From: Sphingomonas sp. PP-CE-3A-406
GTDB lineage: Bacteria; Pseudomonadota; Alphaproteobacteria; Sphingomonadales; Sphingomonadaceae
Assembly: GCF_003688625.1 (NCBI RefSeq)
Contig: NZ_RCWY01000001.1
Coordinates: forward strand, 806,001 to 870,000
DNA length: 64,000 nucleotides
Reading direction: 5' to 3'
Below the pieces are notes generated by a model that made no database searches, had not been told where the DNA came from, and was given only the letters and a program-made list of their open reading frames with translations. Both the position numbers and the translations under genes were made by a program. Position 1 is the stretch's first letter, and the number at the start of each line of letters is the position of its first letter. Positions 25,761-36,045 of the stretch are shown in pieces.

Positions 25761-28154
25761 TCAGTGGTGAAGGCCACCCCCGACCGGTGCGATCGGTGCC
25801 GGTGGCAGTGCCGCCAGCTCATCCGCATCGGTCCACTCGATCGCTTCGAGTGGTTCGGTCAGCGCCAAGCGAAGCACCTCGTCGACGTGCGAAACGGGGA
25901 TGATCTTGAGCCCCGCCTTGATGTTCGCCGGGATCTCCGCGAGGTCCTTCTCGTTCTCTGCCGGGATCAGCACCGTCTCGATCCCGCCACGCAGCGCGGC
26001 GAGCAGCTTCTCCTTGAGGCCACCGATCGGCAGCACGCGACCACGCAGAGTCACCTCGCCGGTCATCGCCACCTCGCGCCGGATCGGCACGCCGGTCAGC
26101 GTCGAGACGATCGACGTGACCATGCCGATACCCGCCGACGGACCGTCCTTCGGCACCGCACCCTCGGGCAGATGGATATGAATGTCCTTCCGCGCGAACA
26201 GGCTCGGCTTGATCCCGTAGCTCGGCGCGCGCGCCTTGACGAAGCTGAACGCGGTCTCGATCGACTCCTTCATCACGTCGCCCAGCTTGCCGGTGAGCTT
26301 GGCCTGGCCCTTGCCCGCGACCGTCACGCTCTCAATCGTGAGCAGCTCGCCGCCGACCTCGGTCCAAGCGAGCCCGGTAACCGCACCGATCTGGTTCTCG
26401 GTCTCGCCGAGCCCATGGCGGTACTTCTGCACGCCGGCATATTCGCCAATGTTCTCGGGCGTGATCGTGACGCTGGTGGTCTTGTTCTCAAGGATCTGGC
26501 GCAGCGCCTTGCGGCACAGCTTCGCGATCTCGCGCTCCAGCGTACGCACGCCGGCCTCACGCGTGTATTGCTGGATGAGCGTACGAAGCCCCTCCTGCGT
26601 CAGCGTGAACTCGCCCGGCTTCAGGCCGTGCGCCTCGATCTGCTTCTCGACCAGATGACGTTCGGCGATCTCGACCTTCTCGTCCTCGGTATAGCCCTCC
26701 AGACGAATGATCTCCATGCGATCAAGGAGCGCCTGCGGCAGGTTGAGCGAGTTCGCCGTGCAGACGAACATCACGTCCGAAAGGTCGATATCGACCTCAA
26801 GGTAGTGATCCTGGAACTTGCCGTTCTGCTCCGGGTCGAGCACCTCAAGCAGCGCCGAGGCGGGGTCGCCACGGAAATCCTGGCCGAGCTTGTCGATCTC
26901 GTCGAGAAGGAACAGCGGGTTCGACGTGCCGGCCTTTTTAAGGTTCGTCACGATCTTGCCCGGCAGCGAGCCGATATAGGTGCGGCGATGCCCGCGAATC
27001 TCGGCTTCGTCACGCACGCCGCCGAGCGACTGGCGGATGAACTCGCGGCCGGTCGCCTTGGCGATCGACTTGCCGAGCGAGGTCTTGCCGACACCCGGAG
27101 GGCCGACGAGACACAGTATCGGCCCCTTCAGCTTGTTGGTGCGTGCCTGTACGGCGAGATACTCGACGATCCGGTCCTTGACCTTCTCGAGCGCGTAATG
27201 ATCCTCGTCCAGCGTCACCTGCGCGGCGGCGATGTCCTTCTTGATCTTCGACTTCTTGCCCCAGGGGAGCCCGAGCAGCACGTCGAGATAATTGCGCACG
27301 ACGGTCGCCTCGGCGCTCATCGGCGCCATCGTCTTGAGCTTCTTGAGCTCCGACGTCGCCTTGCCACGCGCTTCCTTGCTCATCTTGAGCGTGGCAATCT
27401 TCTGCGTCAGCTCGGCGATCTCGTCGCCTTCGCCCTCGCCGTCCTCGTTGCCGAGTTCGCGCTGGATCGCCTTCAACTGCTCGTTGAGGTAATATTCGCG
27501 CTGCGTCTTCTCCATCTGGCGCTTGACGCGGCTTTTGATCTTCTTCTCGACCTGCAGGACGCCCAGCTCGCCCTCCATCGCCGCAAACGCCATTTCGAGA
27601 CGCTTCGACGGGTTGGTTTCGAGCAGGATCGCCTGCTTCTCGGCCACCTTGATCTGGACGTTCGCGATCACCGCGTCGGAGAGCTTCGACGCGTCCTCGA
27701 TCTCCGACAACTGCACCGACGTTTCCGACGAGAGCTTGCGGTTGAGCTTGGCGTAGTTCTCGAACTGGTCGACCACCGAGCGCATCAGCGCGATGAGTTC
27801 GGGCCCTTCGACCTCGGCATCGGCGACCGGCTCGACCGTGGCGGTGAGGAAGTCGCCGCTTTCGTCGAGCGTTTCCAGCGTCGCGCGGCCCTTGCCCTCG
27901 ACGAGCACGCGGACGGTGCCGTCGGGCAGCTTCAGCAGCTGGAGCACGGTCGCGGTGACGCCCATCGAATACAGGTCGTCGCGCGAGGGATCGTCCTCGG
28001 CCGGATCGACCTGCGCGACGAGATAGATCTCCTTGTCCGCCGCCATCGCCGCTTCGAGTGCGGCAACGGACTTATCGCGGCCGACGAACAGCGGCACGAT
28101 CATGTGCGGGAACACGACGATGTCGCGAAGGGGAAGGACGGGGTACTGGGTCAT
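25761..28154 (-). CDS. lon: ATP-dependent protease Lon
   Basis: A 797-residue cytoplasmic AAA+ serine protease that degrades misfolded and regulatory proteins. The N-terminal LON substrate domain ([25 protein letters not shown]) is followed by a coiled coil and the AAA module with Walker [10 protein letters not shown]. The protease domain has the catalytic serine in [10 protein letters not shown] and the paired lysine downstream. I chose the ATG at 28154, with GGAG six bases upstream; it gives the standard length. A short His/Gly tail (VGGGLHH) ends the protein. A heat-shock-like promoter candidate lies upstream. Confidence 0.97.
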   Translation of the reverse strand: MTQYPVLPLRDIVVFPHMIVPLFVGRDKSVAALEAAMAADKEIYLVAQVDPAEDDPSRDDLYSMGVTATVLQLLKLPDGTVRVLVEGKGRATLETLDESGDFLTATVEPVADAEVEGPELIALMRSVVDQFENYAKLNRKLSSETSVQLSEIEDASKLSDAVIANVQIKVAEKQAILLETNPSKRLEMAFAAMEGELGVLQVEKKIKSRVKRQMEKTQREYYLNEQLKAIQRELGNEDGEGEGDEIAELTQKIATLKMSKEARGKATSELKKLKTMAPMSAEATVVRNYLDVLLGLPWGKKSKIKKDIAAAQVTLDEDHYALEKVKDRIVEYLAVQARTNKLKGPILCLVGPPGVGKTSLGKSIAKATGREFIRQSLGGVRDEAEIRGHRRTYIGSLPGKIVTNLKKAGTSNPLFLLDEIDKLGQDFRGDPASALLEVLDPEQNGKFQDHYLEVDIDLSDVMFVCTANSLNLPQALLDRMEIIRLEGYTEDEKVEIAERHLVEKQIEAHGLKPGEFTLTQEGLRTLIQQYTREAGVRTLEREIAKLCRKALRQILENKTTSVTITPENIGEYAGVQKYRHGLGETENQIGAVTGLAWTEVGGELLTIESVTVAGKGQAKLTGKLGDVMKESIETAFSFVKARAPSYGIKPSLFARKDIHIHLPEGAVPKDGPSAGIGMVTSIVSTLTGVPIRREVAMTGEVTLRGRVLPIGGLKEKLLAALRGGIETVLIPAENEKDLAEIPANIKAGLKIIPVSHVDEVLRLALTEPLEAIEWTDADELAALPPAPIAPVGGGLHH

Positions 28155-28199
28155 GAACGCTCCGGTGGGTGCCTGCATGGGGGCATAATCTAACAGCTT

Positions 28200-28226
28200 A
28201 TATGGTGAGGATGAACCGTCCATCAA
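28200..28226 (-). promoter_or_regulatory. Possible RpoH (heat-shock) promoter of lon
   Basis: On the minus strand TTGATGG (28220-28226) and CACCATAT (28200-28207) are separated by 12 bases, resembling the sigma-32 pattern CTTGAA ... CCCCATNT. It lies 46 bases upstream of the lon start. The match is partial. The 344-base gap 28155-28498 otherwise holds the divergent peptidase promoter region and a palindromic repeat. Confidence 0.35.
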
Positions 28227-28350
28227 TTGCTTGGCGGTGGGATCGGTACGATCCGGTCCGAAACGATGCCGCAAGGGCTCCGCCACCCCCCGCCCTTCGG
28301 CTGCGCTCAGGAGAGCCTTGTTCGGGGGTCCAGCGTTCGAATACCCCATC

Positions 28351-28446
28351 GTCATCCCCGCGAAGGCGGGGATCCATATCGTCGGGGGTCGGCGATCATG
28401 CTGCGGGGTTAGCCGGTATGGGTTCCCGCCTTCGCGGGAATGACGA
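28351..28446. repeat. Family B palindrome, GTCATCCCCGCGAAGGCGGGG type
   Basis: GTCATCCCCGCGAAGGCGGG on the left mirrors CCCGCCTTCGCGGGAATGAC on the right, with a core of about 45 bases. It lies between the divergent lon and peptidase genes, upstream of both. Confidence 0.85.
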
Positions 28447-28498
28447 CGAATATAGGCTTATAGCTTGTATCGCCCCGACCTCCGCGCGAGAATACGCC

Positions 28499-30226
28499 AT
28501 GAAATCAGGTCTTTTACTCGCCGTAAGCGCCGTAGCACTTCTCACCGCCGCCGCGCCGCTTCCGAAGAAGGGCGAACCCGCGATCACCGCGCAGACGCAG
28601 CGGTCTGGGGGCATACCGACACCCGAGCAGACCGCGCTACGGTTCGACAGCGCGGATCTGGCGTTCGAGGTGTTGCCCGAGACGGAGAGCCTGAATGGCG
28701 TCGCGACGTTAACCTTCACCGCGAAGGCCCCCCTCACCCGCCTGCCGATCGACCTCGACCGCAACCTGCCGGTCAGCGCGATCGCGATCGACGGCGTGCC
28801 GCTCGCCCCCTCGGCGTGGAGCAATCCCAAGGGTCGACTGACGATCACGCTGCCCAAGCCGGTCGCGGCGGGCGGCAAGGTGACCGCGAAGATAACTTTT
28901 GGCGGCACACCGCACGTCGCGGTGAAGGCGCCGTGGGACGACGGCATGGTCTGGTCGAAGACGCCCGATGGCCGGACGTGGTTCGCGACGACCGCGGAAG
29001 GCTATGGCTGCGACCTGTTCTGGCCGTGCCTCGATTTCCCGACCGGCGAGCCCGCGCTGGTGACGCTGCATATTACCGTGCCCAAGGGGCTGAAGGCGCC
29101 ATCGAACGGCGTGCTGCTCGGCGTCGATACGCTGGCGGACGGGCGGACGACCTGGAACTGGCGGGCCAAGCATCCCAACACCTACGGCATCGCGCTGAAC
29201 GTCGGGCCGTATGAGGAGATCAGCGGCGCGTACAAGAGCCGCTTCGGCAACAGCATCCCGATGTATTACTGGTACCTGCCGGGCGAGAAGGTGCAGGCAG
29301 AGAAGCTGTTCGCCGAGTTCGCGCCGACGCTCGATTTCTTCGAGAGCATGATCGGCCCCTACCCGTTCGGCGACGAGAAGCTCGGCGTGGTCGAGACGCC
29401 GCACAAGGGCATGGAGCACCAGACGATCAACGCGTACGGCAACGAATACGCCAAGGCGCCGGAGGGGTTCGACTGGCTGTTCCAGCACGAGTTCGCGCAT
29501 GAGTGGTTCGGCAACCAGCTGACCGCCGCCAACTGGGACGATTACTGGCTGCACGAGGGCTATGGCACGTACATGCAGCCGCTCTATGGCCAGTGGCGCG
29601 AGGGGCGTGCGCGCTATGCGGCGATGATGCAGGGCGAGCGCACCTCGATCATGAACCTCAAGCCGATCACGCAGCAGCGCGTCACCACCGAGGAGGAGGT
29701 GTACGAACTCGACAAGGGCGGAGCGGGGCAGGACATCTACTACAAGGGATCGTGGATGCTCCACACGCTGCGCGCGCTGATCGGCGACAACGCGTTCTTC
29801 GACGTCACGCGGCTGGCGGTGTACGGGCGCGCCGATCCGAAGCCGGGCAATTTCGCGCCGCGGTTCGGGTCGACGAAGGAATATGAGGCGCTCGTGCGGA
29901 AGGTGACGGGGAAGGACTATGCGTGGTTCTTCGACGTGTATCTCCGGCAGGCGGCTTTGCCTGAACTGGTCGAGACGAGGACGGGGAATACGTTGGGCTT
30001 GGCCTGGAAAGTGCCGGGTAACGGCTCCTTCCCACTTCCGGTGCAGGTGCAGATCGACGGCAAGACGCGGACTTTGCCGATGACTGGGGGGAAGGCGAGC
30101 TTGTCGGTCCCGGCCGGCGCGCATGTTGTGATCGACCCAGATGCGCTGGTCTTGCGTCGGAGTATCGCACTGGAAGACGTGGCCACCTGGAAAGCCGCGC
30201 AAGCTGCGAAGGCCAAGCCCCAATGA
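28499..30226 (+). CDS. M1-family metallopeptidase (aminopeptidase), exported
   Basis: A 575-residue zinc aminopeptidase of family M1. The signal peptide (about 1-20, LLLAVSAVALLTAAAP) implies periplasmic or surface location. The zinc site HEFAH (330-334) is followed 19 residues on by Glu353 (HEGYG), the HExxH-x18-E motif. The usual GAMEN motif is KGMEH here (303-307), a variant found in this subfamily. The start at 28499 is chosen for the signal peptide. Its stop overlaps the next small gene (ATGA). Confidence 0.92.
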   Translation: MKSGLLLAVSAVALLTAAAPLPKKGEPAITAQTQRSGGIPTPEQTALRFDSADLAFEVLPETESLNGVATLTFTAKAPLTRLPIDLDRNLPVSAIAIDGVPLAPSAWSNPKGRLTITLPKPVAAGGKVTAKITFGGTPHVAVKAPWDDGMVWSKTPDGRTWFATTAEGYGCDLFWPCLDFPTGEPALVTLHITVPKGLKAPSNGVLLGVDTLADGRTTWNWRAKHPNTYGIALNVGPYEEISGAYKSRFGNSIPMYYWYLPGEKVQAEKLFAEFAPTLDFFESMIGPYPFGDEKLGVVETPHKGMEHQTINAYGNEYAKAPEGFDWLFQHEFAHEWFGNQLTAANWDDYWLHEGYGTYMQPLYGQWREGRARYAAMMQGERTSIMNLKPITQQRVTTEEEVYELDKGGAGQDIYYKGSWMLHTLRALIGDNAFFDVTRLAVYGRADPKPGNFAPRFGSTKEYEALVRKVTGKDYAWFFDVYLRQAALPELVETRTGNTLGLAWKVPGNGSFPLPVQVQIDGKTRTLPMTGGKASLSVPAGAHVVIDPDALVLRRSIALEDVATWKAAQAAKAKPQ

Positions 30227-30537
30227 CCACTCCACCGTTCCCACGTGAAGGCGGGGCCCCAGGAATCACAGATGTCGCCCTACGTGACCCTGGGCTCCTG
30301 CGTTCGCAGGATAACATCTGGGCGTCTCGCGCGGCGGAGATGGCAGCGATCTTCATGGTCGGCGACGGCCTGATCGGCCTTCTCCAATCCCGCCGCCACG
30401 TCGATCTGTGGAAGGACGATGCGCTTGGCACCGAGAAGCTGGTGAAGCCCTTCGTCGACCGCTTAGGCCGCCGCCGCCTCTACGCCGTCGCGCAGATCGC
30501 CGCCGGCCTCGCCTTGGCCGCACGCCAGAAGCGATGA
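30223..30537 (+). CDS. Small hypothetical protein with repeat-derived N-terminus
   Basis: It encodes 104 residues if started at the ATG overlapping the peptidase stop. Residues about 5-31 come from a degraded palindromic repeat (30238-30313). The conserved-looking part begins near MAAIFMVGDGLIGLLQSRRHVDLW and ends with a hydrophobic helix (LYAVAQIAAGLALAARQ). An alternative start at 30340 (MAAIFMVG, 65 residues) would leave the repeat untranslated. The hydrophobic profile suggests a small membrane-associated protein. Function unknown. The four-base overlap with the following cytochrome gene suggests an operon. Confidence 0.7.
   Translation: MTTPPFPREGGAPGITDVALRDPGLLRSQDNIWASRAAEMAAIFMVGDGLIGLLQSRRHVDLWKDDALGTEKLVKPFVDRLGRRRLYAVAQIAAGLALAARQKR
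30238..30313. repeat. Degraded family B palindrome inside the 30.2-kb gene
   Basis: TTCCCACGTGAAGGCGGGGC with CCCAGGAATCAC on the left, and TGACCCTGGGCTCCTGCG with TTCGCAGGATA on the right. It resembles 41155-41231 and 59080-59157 but with decayed arms. Confidence 0.6.
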
Positions 30538-30920
30538 CCCTGCCGCGGTGGCCCCTGCTGGCACTGGCGCTCGCCGGTTGCGGTTCGAGCCCCGACGCCG
30601 GCACGACCAGCCAGATCGCCAGCGGCGAACGCGTCTTCCGCCGCTGCACCGCCTGCCACACGATCGGCCAATATGCGGGTGATACCGATGGGCCGAACCT
30701 CTACGATGTCATGGGCAACCCGATCGGCGAGCGGCGCCCGCGTTTCTCCTACACCGCCGGGCTGAAGGCACTCGGCGGCAACTGGGATGCCAAGCGCATG
30801 GATGCTTGGCTCAGCAACCCGCGCAAGATGGTGCCCGGCACGACGATGGCATTCGCAGGCCTTCCCGCCCCCAAGGACCGTGCCGACGTCATCGCCTACC
30901 TATCGACGCAGGGCCCCTGA
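30534..30920 (+). CDS. Class I cytochrome c, possible lipoprotein
   Basis: A 128-residue soluble-type c cytochrome. The heme-binding motif CTACH is at 38-42, and the distal methionine is in MVPGTTMAF (Met105), which with the KMVPGT segment is typical of cytochrome c2-like electron carriers. The N-terminus LLALALAGC looks like a lipobox (Cys16), so it may be membrane-anchored in the periplasm. Heme is attached by the Ccm system, of which ccmC is at the window start. The ATG overlaps the upstream stop (ATGA). Confidence 0.9.
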   Translation: MTLPRWPLLALALAGCGSSPDAGTTSQIASGERVFRRCTACHTIGQYAGDTDGPNLYDVMGNPIGERRPRFSYTAGLKALGGNWDAKRMDAWLSNPRKMVPGTTMAFAGLPAPKDRADVIAYLSTQGP

Positions 30921-30922
30921 GC

Positions 30923-32047
30923 TTACGGCACCACCGTCGTGAACAGATAGGCGGCGAAGATCACGAGGTGGACGACGCCCTGCAACACCGTCGTCCGCCC
31001 GGTGCCGAGTGATAGCGTGGCGACGAACAGCGACAAGGCCAGCAGCGTCATGCTCTTCGCATCGATCCCAAGCGCAAGCGGCAGGTCGAGCACCAGCGAC
31101 ACGATCGCGACGCTCGGGATCGTCAGCCCGATCGTCGCCAGCGCGGAGCCGAGTGCGAGGTTGAGGCTGGTCTGCAACCGGTTGCGTCGCGCGGACTTGT
31201 AGGCAGCCAGGCTTTCCGGCGCGAGCACCAGCGCCGCGATGACGACACCAACCACCGTCAGCGGCAGGCCGGCACCGAGTACCGCGGCCTCGATCGTCGG
31301 CGACAGCGTCTTCGCGAGCAGCACCACCGAGACGAGCGCCACCAGCAGCGCGGCGAAGGCGATACCCGTTGCGCGGCCCGATGGCGGCGCGGCGTGGTCG
31401 TCCTTGTCGTCGGTCGACGGCAGGAAATAATCGCGGTGGCGCACTGTCTGCACCAGCACGAAGGTGCCGTAAAGGATCAGCGATACGACCGCTACGAAGA
31501 TCAGCTGCGACGACGCGTAGGTCGGACCCTGTGTCGACGACGTATAGTTCGGCAGGATCAGCGACAGCACCGCCATCGCCGCAAGCACGCCGAGCGCTGC
31601 CGTCATGCCCTTCAGCGTGAAGCGTTGCTCATGATGCCGAACCGCGCCCGCGAGCAGGCAGATGCCGATGATGAAGTTGAGGATGATCATGATCGCCGCG
31701 AACACCGTGTCGCGCGCGAGCGTGGTGGCGTCGCCGGCGTTGGAGAGCATCAGCGAGACGATCAGCGAGACTTCGATCACGGTGACCGCGATCGCGAGGA
31801 CGAGCGTGCCAAAGGGCTCGCCGACCTTGTGCGCGATCACTTCAGCGTGATGGACGGCCGCGAGGACGCTGCCGATCAACACGATCACAGCGGCGGCGGT
31901 GCCGAGCGTGCCCATCTTGGCAAGCCCGGCAAGGACGGCGAGCAGTCCCAAGCCCGGCGCGATCAGCGTCCAGATCGGGAGCGCCAGACGGTCCGGCATC
32001 GTCTCCACCACATCTTCGCTCGGTCGGTCGGCCACTTCGATCGTCAT
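30923..32047 (-). CDS. chaA: Ca2+(Na+)/H+ antiporter, ChaA family
   Basis: A 374-residue CaCA-superfamily inner-membrane antiporter with about 11 membrane segments arranged in two similar halves. The first alpha-repeat is HHAEVIAHKVGEPFGTLVLA with VIEVSLIVSLML, and the second contains ALVLAPESLAAYKSARRNR. An Asp-rich cytoplasmic loop (STDDKDDHAAPP) separates the halves. The start at 32047 follows GAGGGAG. It probably exports calcium or sodium in exchange for protons. It is convergent with the cytochrome gene, with two bases between stops. Confidence 0.88.
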   Translation of the reverse strand: MTIEVADRPSEDVVETMPDRLALPIWTLIAPGLGLLAVLAGLAKMGTLGTAAAVIVLIGSVLAAVHHAEVIAHKVGEPFGTLVLAIAVTVIEVSLIVSLMLSNAGDATTLARDTVFAAIMIILNFIIGICLLAGAVRHHEQRFTLKGMTAALGVLAAMAVLSLILPNYTSSTQGPTYASSQLIFVAVVSLILYGTFVLVQTVRHRDYFLPSTDDKDDHAAPPSGRATGIAFAALLVALVSVVLLAKTLSPTIEAAVLGAGLPLTVVGVVIAALVLAPESLAAYKSARRNRLQTSLNLALGSALATIGLTIPSVAIVSLVLDLPLALGIDAKSMTLLALSLFVATLSLGTGRTTVLQGVVHLVIFAAYLFTTVVP

Positions 32048-32252
32048 GCATGCTCCCTCGTTCCACTTAAATAACGAATGCGCGAGGGGCGCGATGGGTC
32101 CGCGTGACAGTGTTTCGTGCGCAGCAAGCTCGCCACAAGGTCGGCGCCAAAGGGCATTGAAGGTTGGTCGGCGTGTTTCATCCGGCCGAGGATATCCGGC
32201 TTTCTCATTCACCTTCGCCGGTCGACCCGGCCTTCGCCAGTCGCCCGTTCGT

Positions 32253-32639
32253 CTAACGGATCAACGCGTCCGGCAGAATCGGAAACACCTGATATACGGC
32301 CACCACCAAACCCAGCCATATTGCAGCCACGAACAGGCTCCCCGGCCAACCCGATGAAGGCAATTTCGTGCCAGCCTGCCCAAGCCAATAGTGTGCGCGT
32401 CGGCGACAAAGCCGTAGCAGGGCGCACCGGAGCAGCGACGACACCATCCAGTCAAACTCGCCCCAGCCCGCATCGGCCAAGATATGGATCGGCGCTCGCT
32501 GATAGAAGCTGAGTATCTGTGCTGCTACGCGCCGTATCGGATCGATCGCCCGGTCGCCGCCGAGCCTGAACAGCACGTAGTCGGAACCTGTTCTCGTCAC
32601 GCGTTCGAGAGAGCCCGGCAACGTCGTACTACATGCCAC
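32253..32639 (-). CDS. Hypothetical protein with C-terminal membrane helix
   Basis: A 128-residue open frame starting at GTG 32639. I do not recognise it. It has a mixed N-terminal half, an Arg/Cys-rich middle (LLRCALLRLCRRRAHYWLG) and one probable membrane helix near the end (SLFVAAIWLGLVVAVYQVF). Codon use looks less biased than in flanking genes. The 205 bases between it and the antiporter start hold nothing I can name. It may be a recently acquired or non-functional gene. Confidence 0.4.
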   Translation of the reverse strand: MACSTTLPGSLERVTRTGSDYVLFRLGGDRAIDPIRRVAAQILSFYQRAPIHILADAGWGEFDWMVSSLLRCALLRLCRRRAHYWLGQAGTKLPSSGWPGSLFVAAIWLGLVVAVYQVFPILPDALIR

Positions 32640-32679
32640 CTGCTCAACTGATCGACCTTAGTCGTACGGGAGCGAAGGC

Positions 32680-33099
32680 TCACGGTCGTATGCGGAAGGC
32701 GAACACATCCGGATACAACCGCACTACGTAAGGGCCAATTCCGGCAGCGGCCAGCAGCAGCACCCCCACGATGACGAGCGACCAGACAGTTGTCGCATTA
32801 CCGGTGGCGCCGGCTTCGACGACGTGTGCCGTCGCGACGGGTTCACCAGGTTGATACCGCACGGTCACTTGCTGACCTTTGTCCAGGCCCGCCTGCGTGT
32901 TCGCCGGAAAGGTGAAAGGCGATCCTCCGCGTGGTGCCACCGTCACGATCGCATGATGTGGCCCATCCGCCAGCGTCGTCACCACTCCAGGCGCCGTGAT
33001 GGTCGCACGATCGACCGTGGGCGGGCTTGTCGCGATCTTGAACGCCGACACAAAGCAGACTGCCGCGAGACAGAGTATAAAGAAGAGGGTTACCCGCAT
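32680..33099 (-). CDS. DUF3592-like membrane protein
   Basis: A 139-residue protein with a membrane helix at each end (VTLFFILCLAAVCFVSAF and VWSLVIVGVLLLAAAGIGPYVV) and a small extracytoplasmic beta domain between them. The domain contains GQQVTVRYQPGEPVATAHV, the pattern of DUF3592 proteins. The function is unknown. The start at 33099 is four bases after the upstream gene's stop, so the two probably form an operon. Confidence 0.6.
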   Translation of the reverse strand: MRVTLFFILCLAAVCFVSAFKIATSPPTVDRATITAPGVVTTLADGPHHAIVTVAPRGGSPFTFPANTQAGLDKGQQVTVRYQPGEPVATAHVVEAGATGNATTVWSLVIVGVLLLAAAGIGPYVVRLYPDVFAFRIRP

Positions 33100-33103
33100 C
33101 TGC

Positions 33104-33685
33104 TCACCCGATATATCCGAGATACCCCGTGCCGCCCGCAACCAGACCCCGCGTATCCCCCTGCCATCCGATCACAGCGCTGGGGTTCAGCGGACCGACC
33201 CCGCGTAGCGTGTCGATGATCAGCAAGGCCGGATTGGTCAGATCGATGAAGGCTTGTGGGTTCAATCCGCAAAGGAAGAAGCCGAAACTACGTCCCTTGA
33301 TCGGCGATGAAATCCCGACGTCGCCCATGATGCACGGCCCGATGAAGTCTGCCCGGGTGAGTTCACGGTGAGCGGCAGCGGCGCCTTTCATGATAAAGCC
33401 ATCATTCCAGAGCGAGGTGGGAGCGCCGCTGCCGTTGAAGGCCCGCCCGGACAGCCATCGACCGATCGTCCCACCCAATTTCGGTACTTTCAATCCCGGG
33501 GTGCTGAGCCCCGCACCGACACCGCCATAGTGGAACACCTGACGCTTGGCGTTCGGATCGAACAGCTTCAGGACGCCGCCGGAGACCGCGACGACATCCA
33601 AGCTTAATCCGCCGCCGCCCGAGGTCTCCCATCGCCAAGCCGATCGTCCTGATACGAAAAACATCGCTCCCCCAACACCTACCAT
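33104..33685 (-). CDS. Hypothetical glycine-rich protein
   Basis: A 193-residue open frame, not recognised. It is rich in Gly and hydrophobic residues with few charged helices, which suggests a compact beta-rich fold (for example GGVGAGLSTPGLKVPKLGG and VAGGTGYLGYIG at the C-terminus). There is no classical signal peptide. It is adjacent to the DUF3592-like gene on the same strand and downstream of clpX. Together with its two neighbours it forms an islet of unknown genes between conserved loci. Confidence 0.5.
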   Translation of the reverse strand: MVGVGGAMFFVSGRSAWRWETSGGGGLSLDVVAVSGGVLKLFDPNAKRQVFHYGGVGAGLSTPGLKVPKLGGTIGRWLSGRAFNGSGAPTSLWNDGFIMKGAAAAHRELTRADFIGPCIMGDVGISSPIKGRSFGFFLCGLNPQAFIDLTNPALLIIDTLRGVGPLNPSAVIGWQGDTRGLVAGGTGYLGYIG

Positions 33686-33753
33686 GCGATACTATTCGAC
33701 CTGTTGCGACATCCAATCCGCGCTGGCGCCCACTTCGTTAGCGTCGGGAGGGA

Positions 33754-35019
<1,266 letters not shown>

Positions 35020-35142
35020 TCAATCACCTCTCGCGCATGTCGGTGCACGTGCCGTTTCCGGGGCCGCTACCGTAACGCACCCCGGAGTTCCTACAATCAA
35101 ATAAACCGGCGGGGTTTACGATTCACCCCATGCCCGTCTCGT

Positions 35143-35832
35143 TCAAGCGGGTTTCGGGGCATCCTCGGATACCGCCGGACGCTTGTCGAATACCTCGTCG
35201 ATCAAACCGAAATCCTTTGCCTCGTTCGCTTCGAGGAACGTATCGCGGTCCATCCGGCGTTCGATCTCTTCGATCGGCTGGCCGGTGTACTGCGAATACA
35301 GTTCGTTCATGCGCTTGCGGATGCGCAGGATCTCGCGCGCCTGGATTTCGATGTCGCTGGCCATGCCCTGTGCACCACCCGATGGCTGATGGATCATGAT
35401 GCGCGCGTTGGTCATCGCGACGCGCATGCCGGGCTCGCCGCTCGCGAGCAGGAAGCTGCCCATCGACGCGGCCTGGCCGATGCAGACGGTGCCGACGCGC
35501 GGACGGATGTACCGCATCGTGTCGTGGATCGCCATGCCCGCCGTGACGACACCGCCCGGCGAGTTGATGTACATAAAGATGTCCTTCTTCGGGTTCTCGG
35601 ACTCGAGGAAGAGCAGCTGTGCGGTGATCAGCGAGGCCATGCCGTCCTCGACTCCGCCGGTCACGAAGATGATGCGCTCGCGGAGCAGGCGCGAGAAGAT
35701 GTCGAACGAACGTTCGCCGCGGTTCGACTGCTCGATGACGATGGGAACCAGGCCTGCTTGCGTCTGCTGCAGGCCGAGCCCGGCGCTGGCCAACGGGCTC
35801 GCGAAATCGCCGGTCTCGAACGGATTGTGCAT
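35143..35832 (-). CDS. clpP: ATP-dependent Clp protease proteolytic subunit ClpP
   Basis: A 229-residue serine peptidase forming the tetradecameric barrel. The catalytic triad Ser123 ([11 protein letters not shown]), His148 (MIHQPSGG) and Asp197 (MDRDTFL) shows the canonical spacing. Start at 35832 ([10 protein letters not shown]); the N-terminus is some 20 residues longer than in E. coli before the conserved [19 protein letters not shown] block, and may be processed. It is followed by clpX. A palindromic repeat separates it from the glycosyltransferase gene upstream in sequence coordinates. Confidence 0.97.
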   Translation of the reverse strand: MHNPFETGDFASPLASAGLGLQQTQAGLVPIVIEQSNRGERSFDIFSRLLRERIIFVTGGVEDGMASLITAQLLFLESENPKKDIFMYINSPGGVVTAGMAIHDTMRYIRPRVGTVCIGQAASMGSFLLASGEPGMRVAMTNARIMIHQPSGGAQGMASDIEIQAREILRIRKRMNELYSQYTGQPIEEIERRMDRDTFLEANEAKDFGLIDEVFDKRPAVSEDAPKPA

Positions 35833-35903
35833 GGAAATCTCTCTTATGCCCCAGTGAACCGCTAACATCGGCGGTCCGAGAGGGGAGTTCAAGCCCTGCT
35901 AAG

Positions 35904-36043
35904 CCCTCGCCCCCTCGGGGAGAGGGAGGGGCCCGCCCGCGCTTGCGGGTGGGAGGGTGAGGGGCGGTTGGGATCCGCCAACCGCCCCTCACCCTCCCGT
36001 CGCCAAAGCGGCTCCTCCTTCCCTCTCCCCGAAGGGGCGAGGG
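35904..36043. repeat. Palindromic repeat, CCCTCGCCCCCTCGGGGAG family
   Basis: Large inverted element. The left arm includes CCCTCGCCCCCTCGGGGAGA and GGGTGAGGGGCGGTTGG. The right arm includes CCAACCGCCCCTCACCCTCC and CTCCCCGAAGGGGCGAGGG. The inner CGGTTGG/CCAACCG pair is perfect. It lies two bases from the glycosyltransferase stop codon. Confidence 0.88.
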
Positions 36044-36045
36044 AG

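Noticed and set aside
25701..28193. Open frame of 830 codons antisense to lon
   Set aside because: Same explanation; the sequence is low-information and lon on the other strand is unmistakable.
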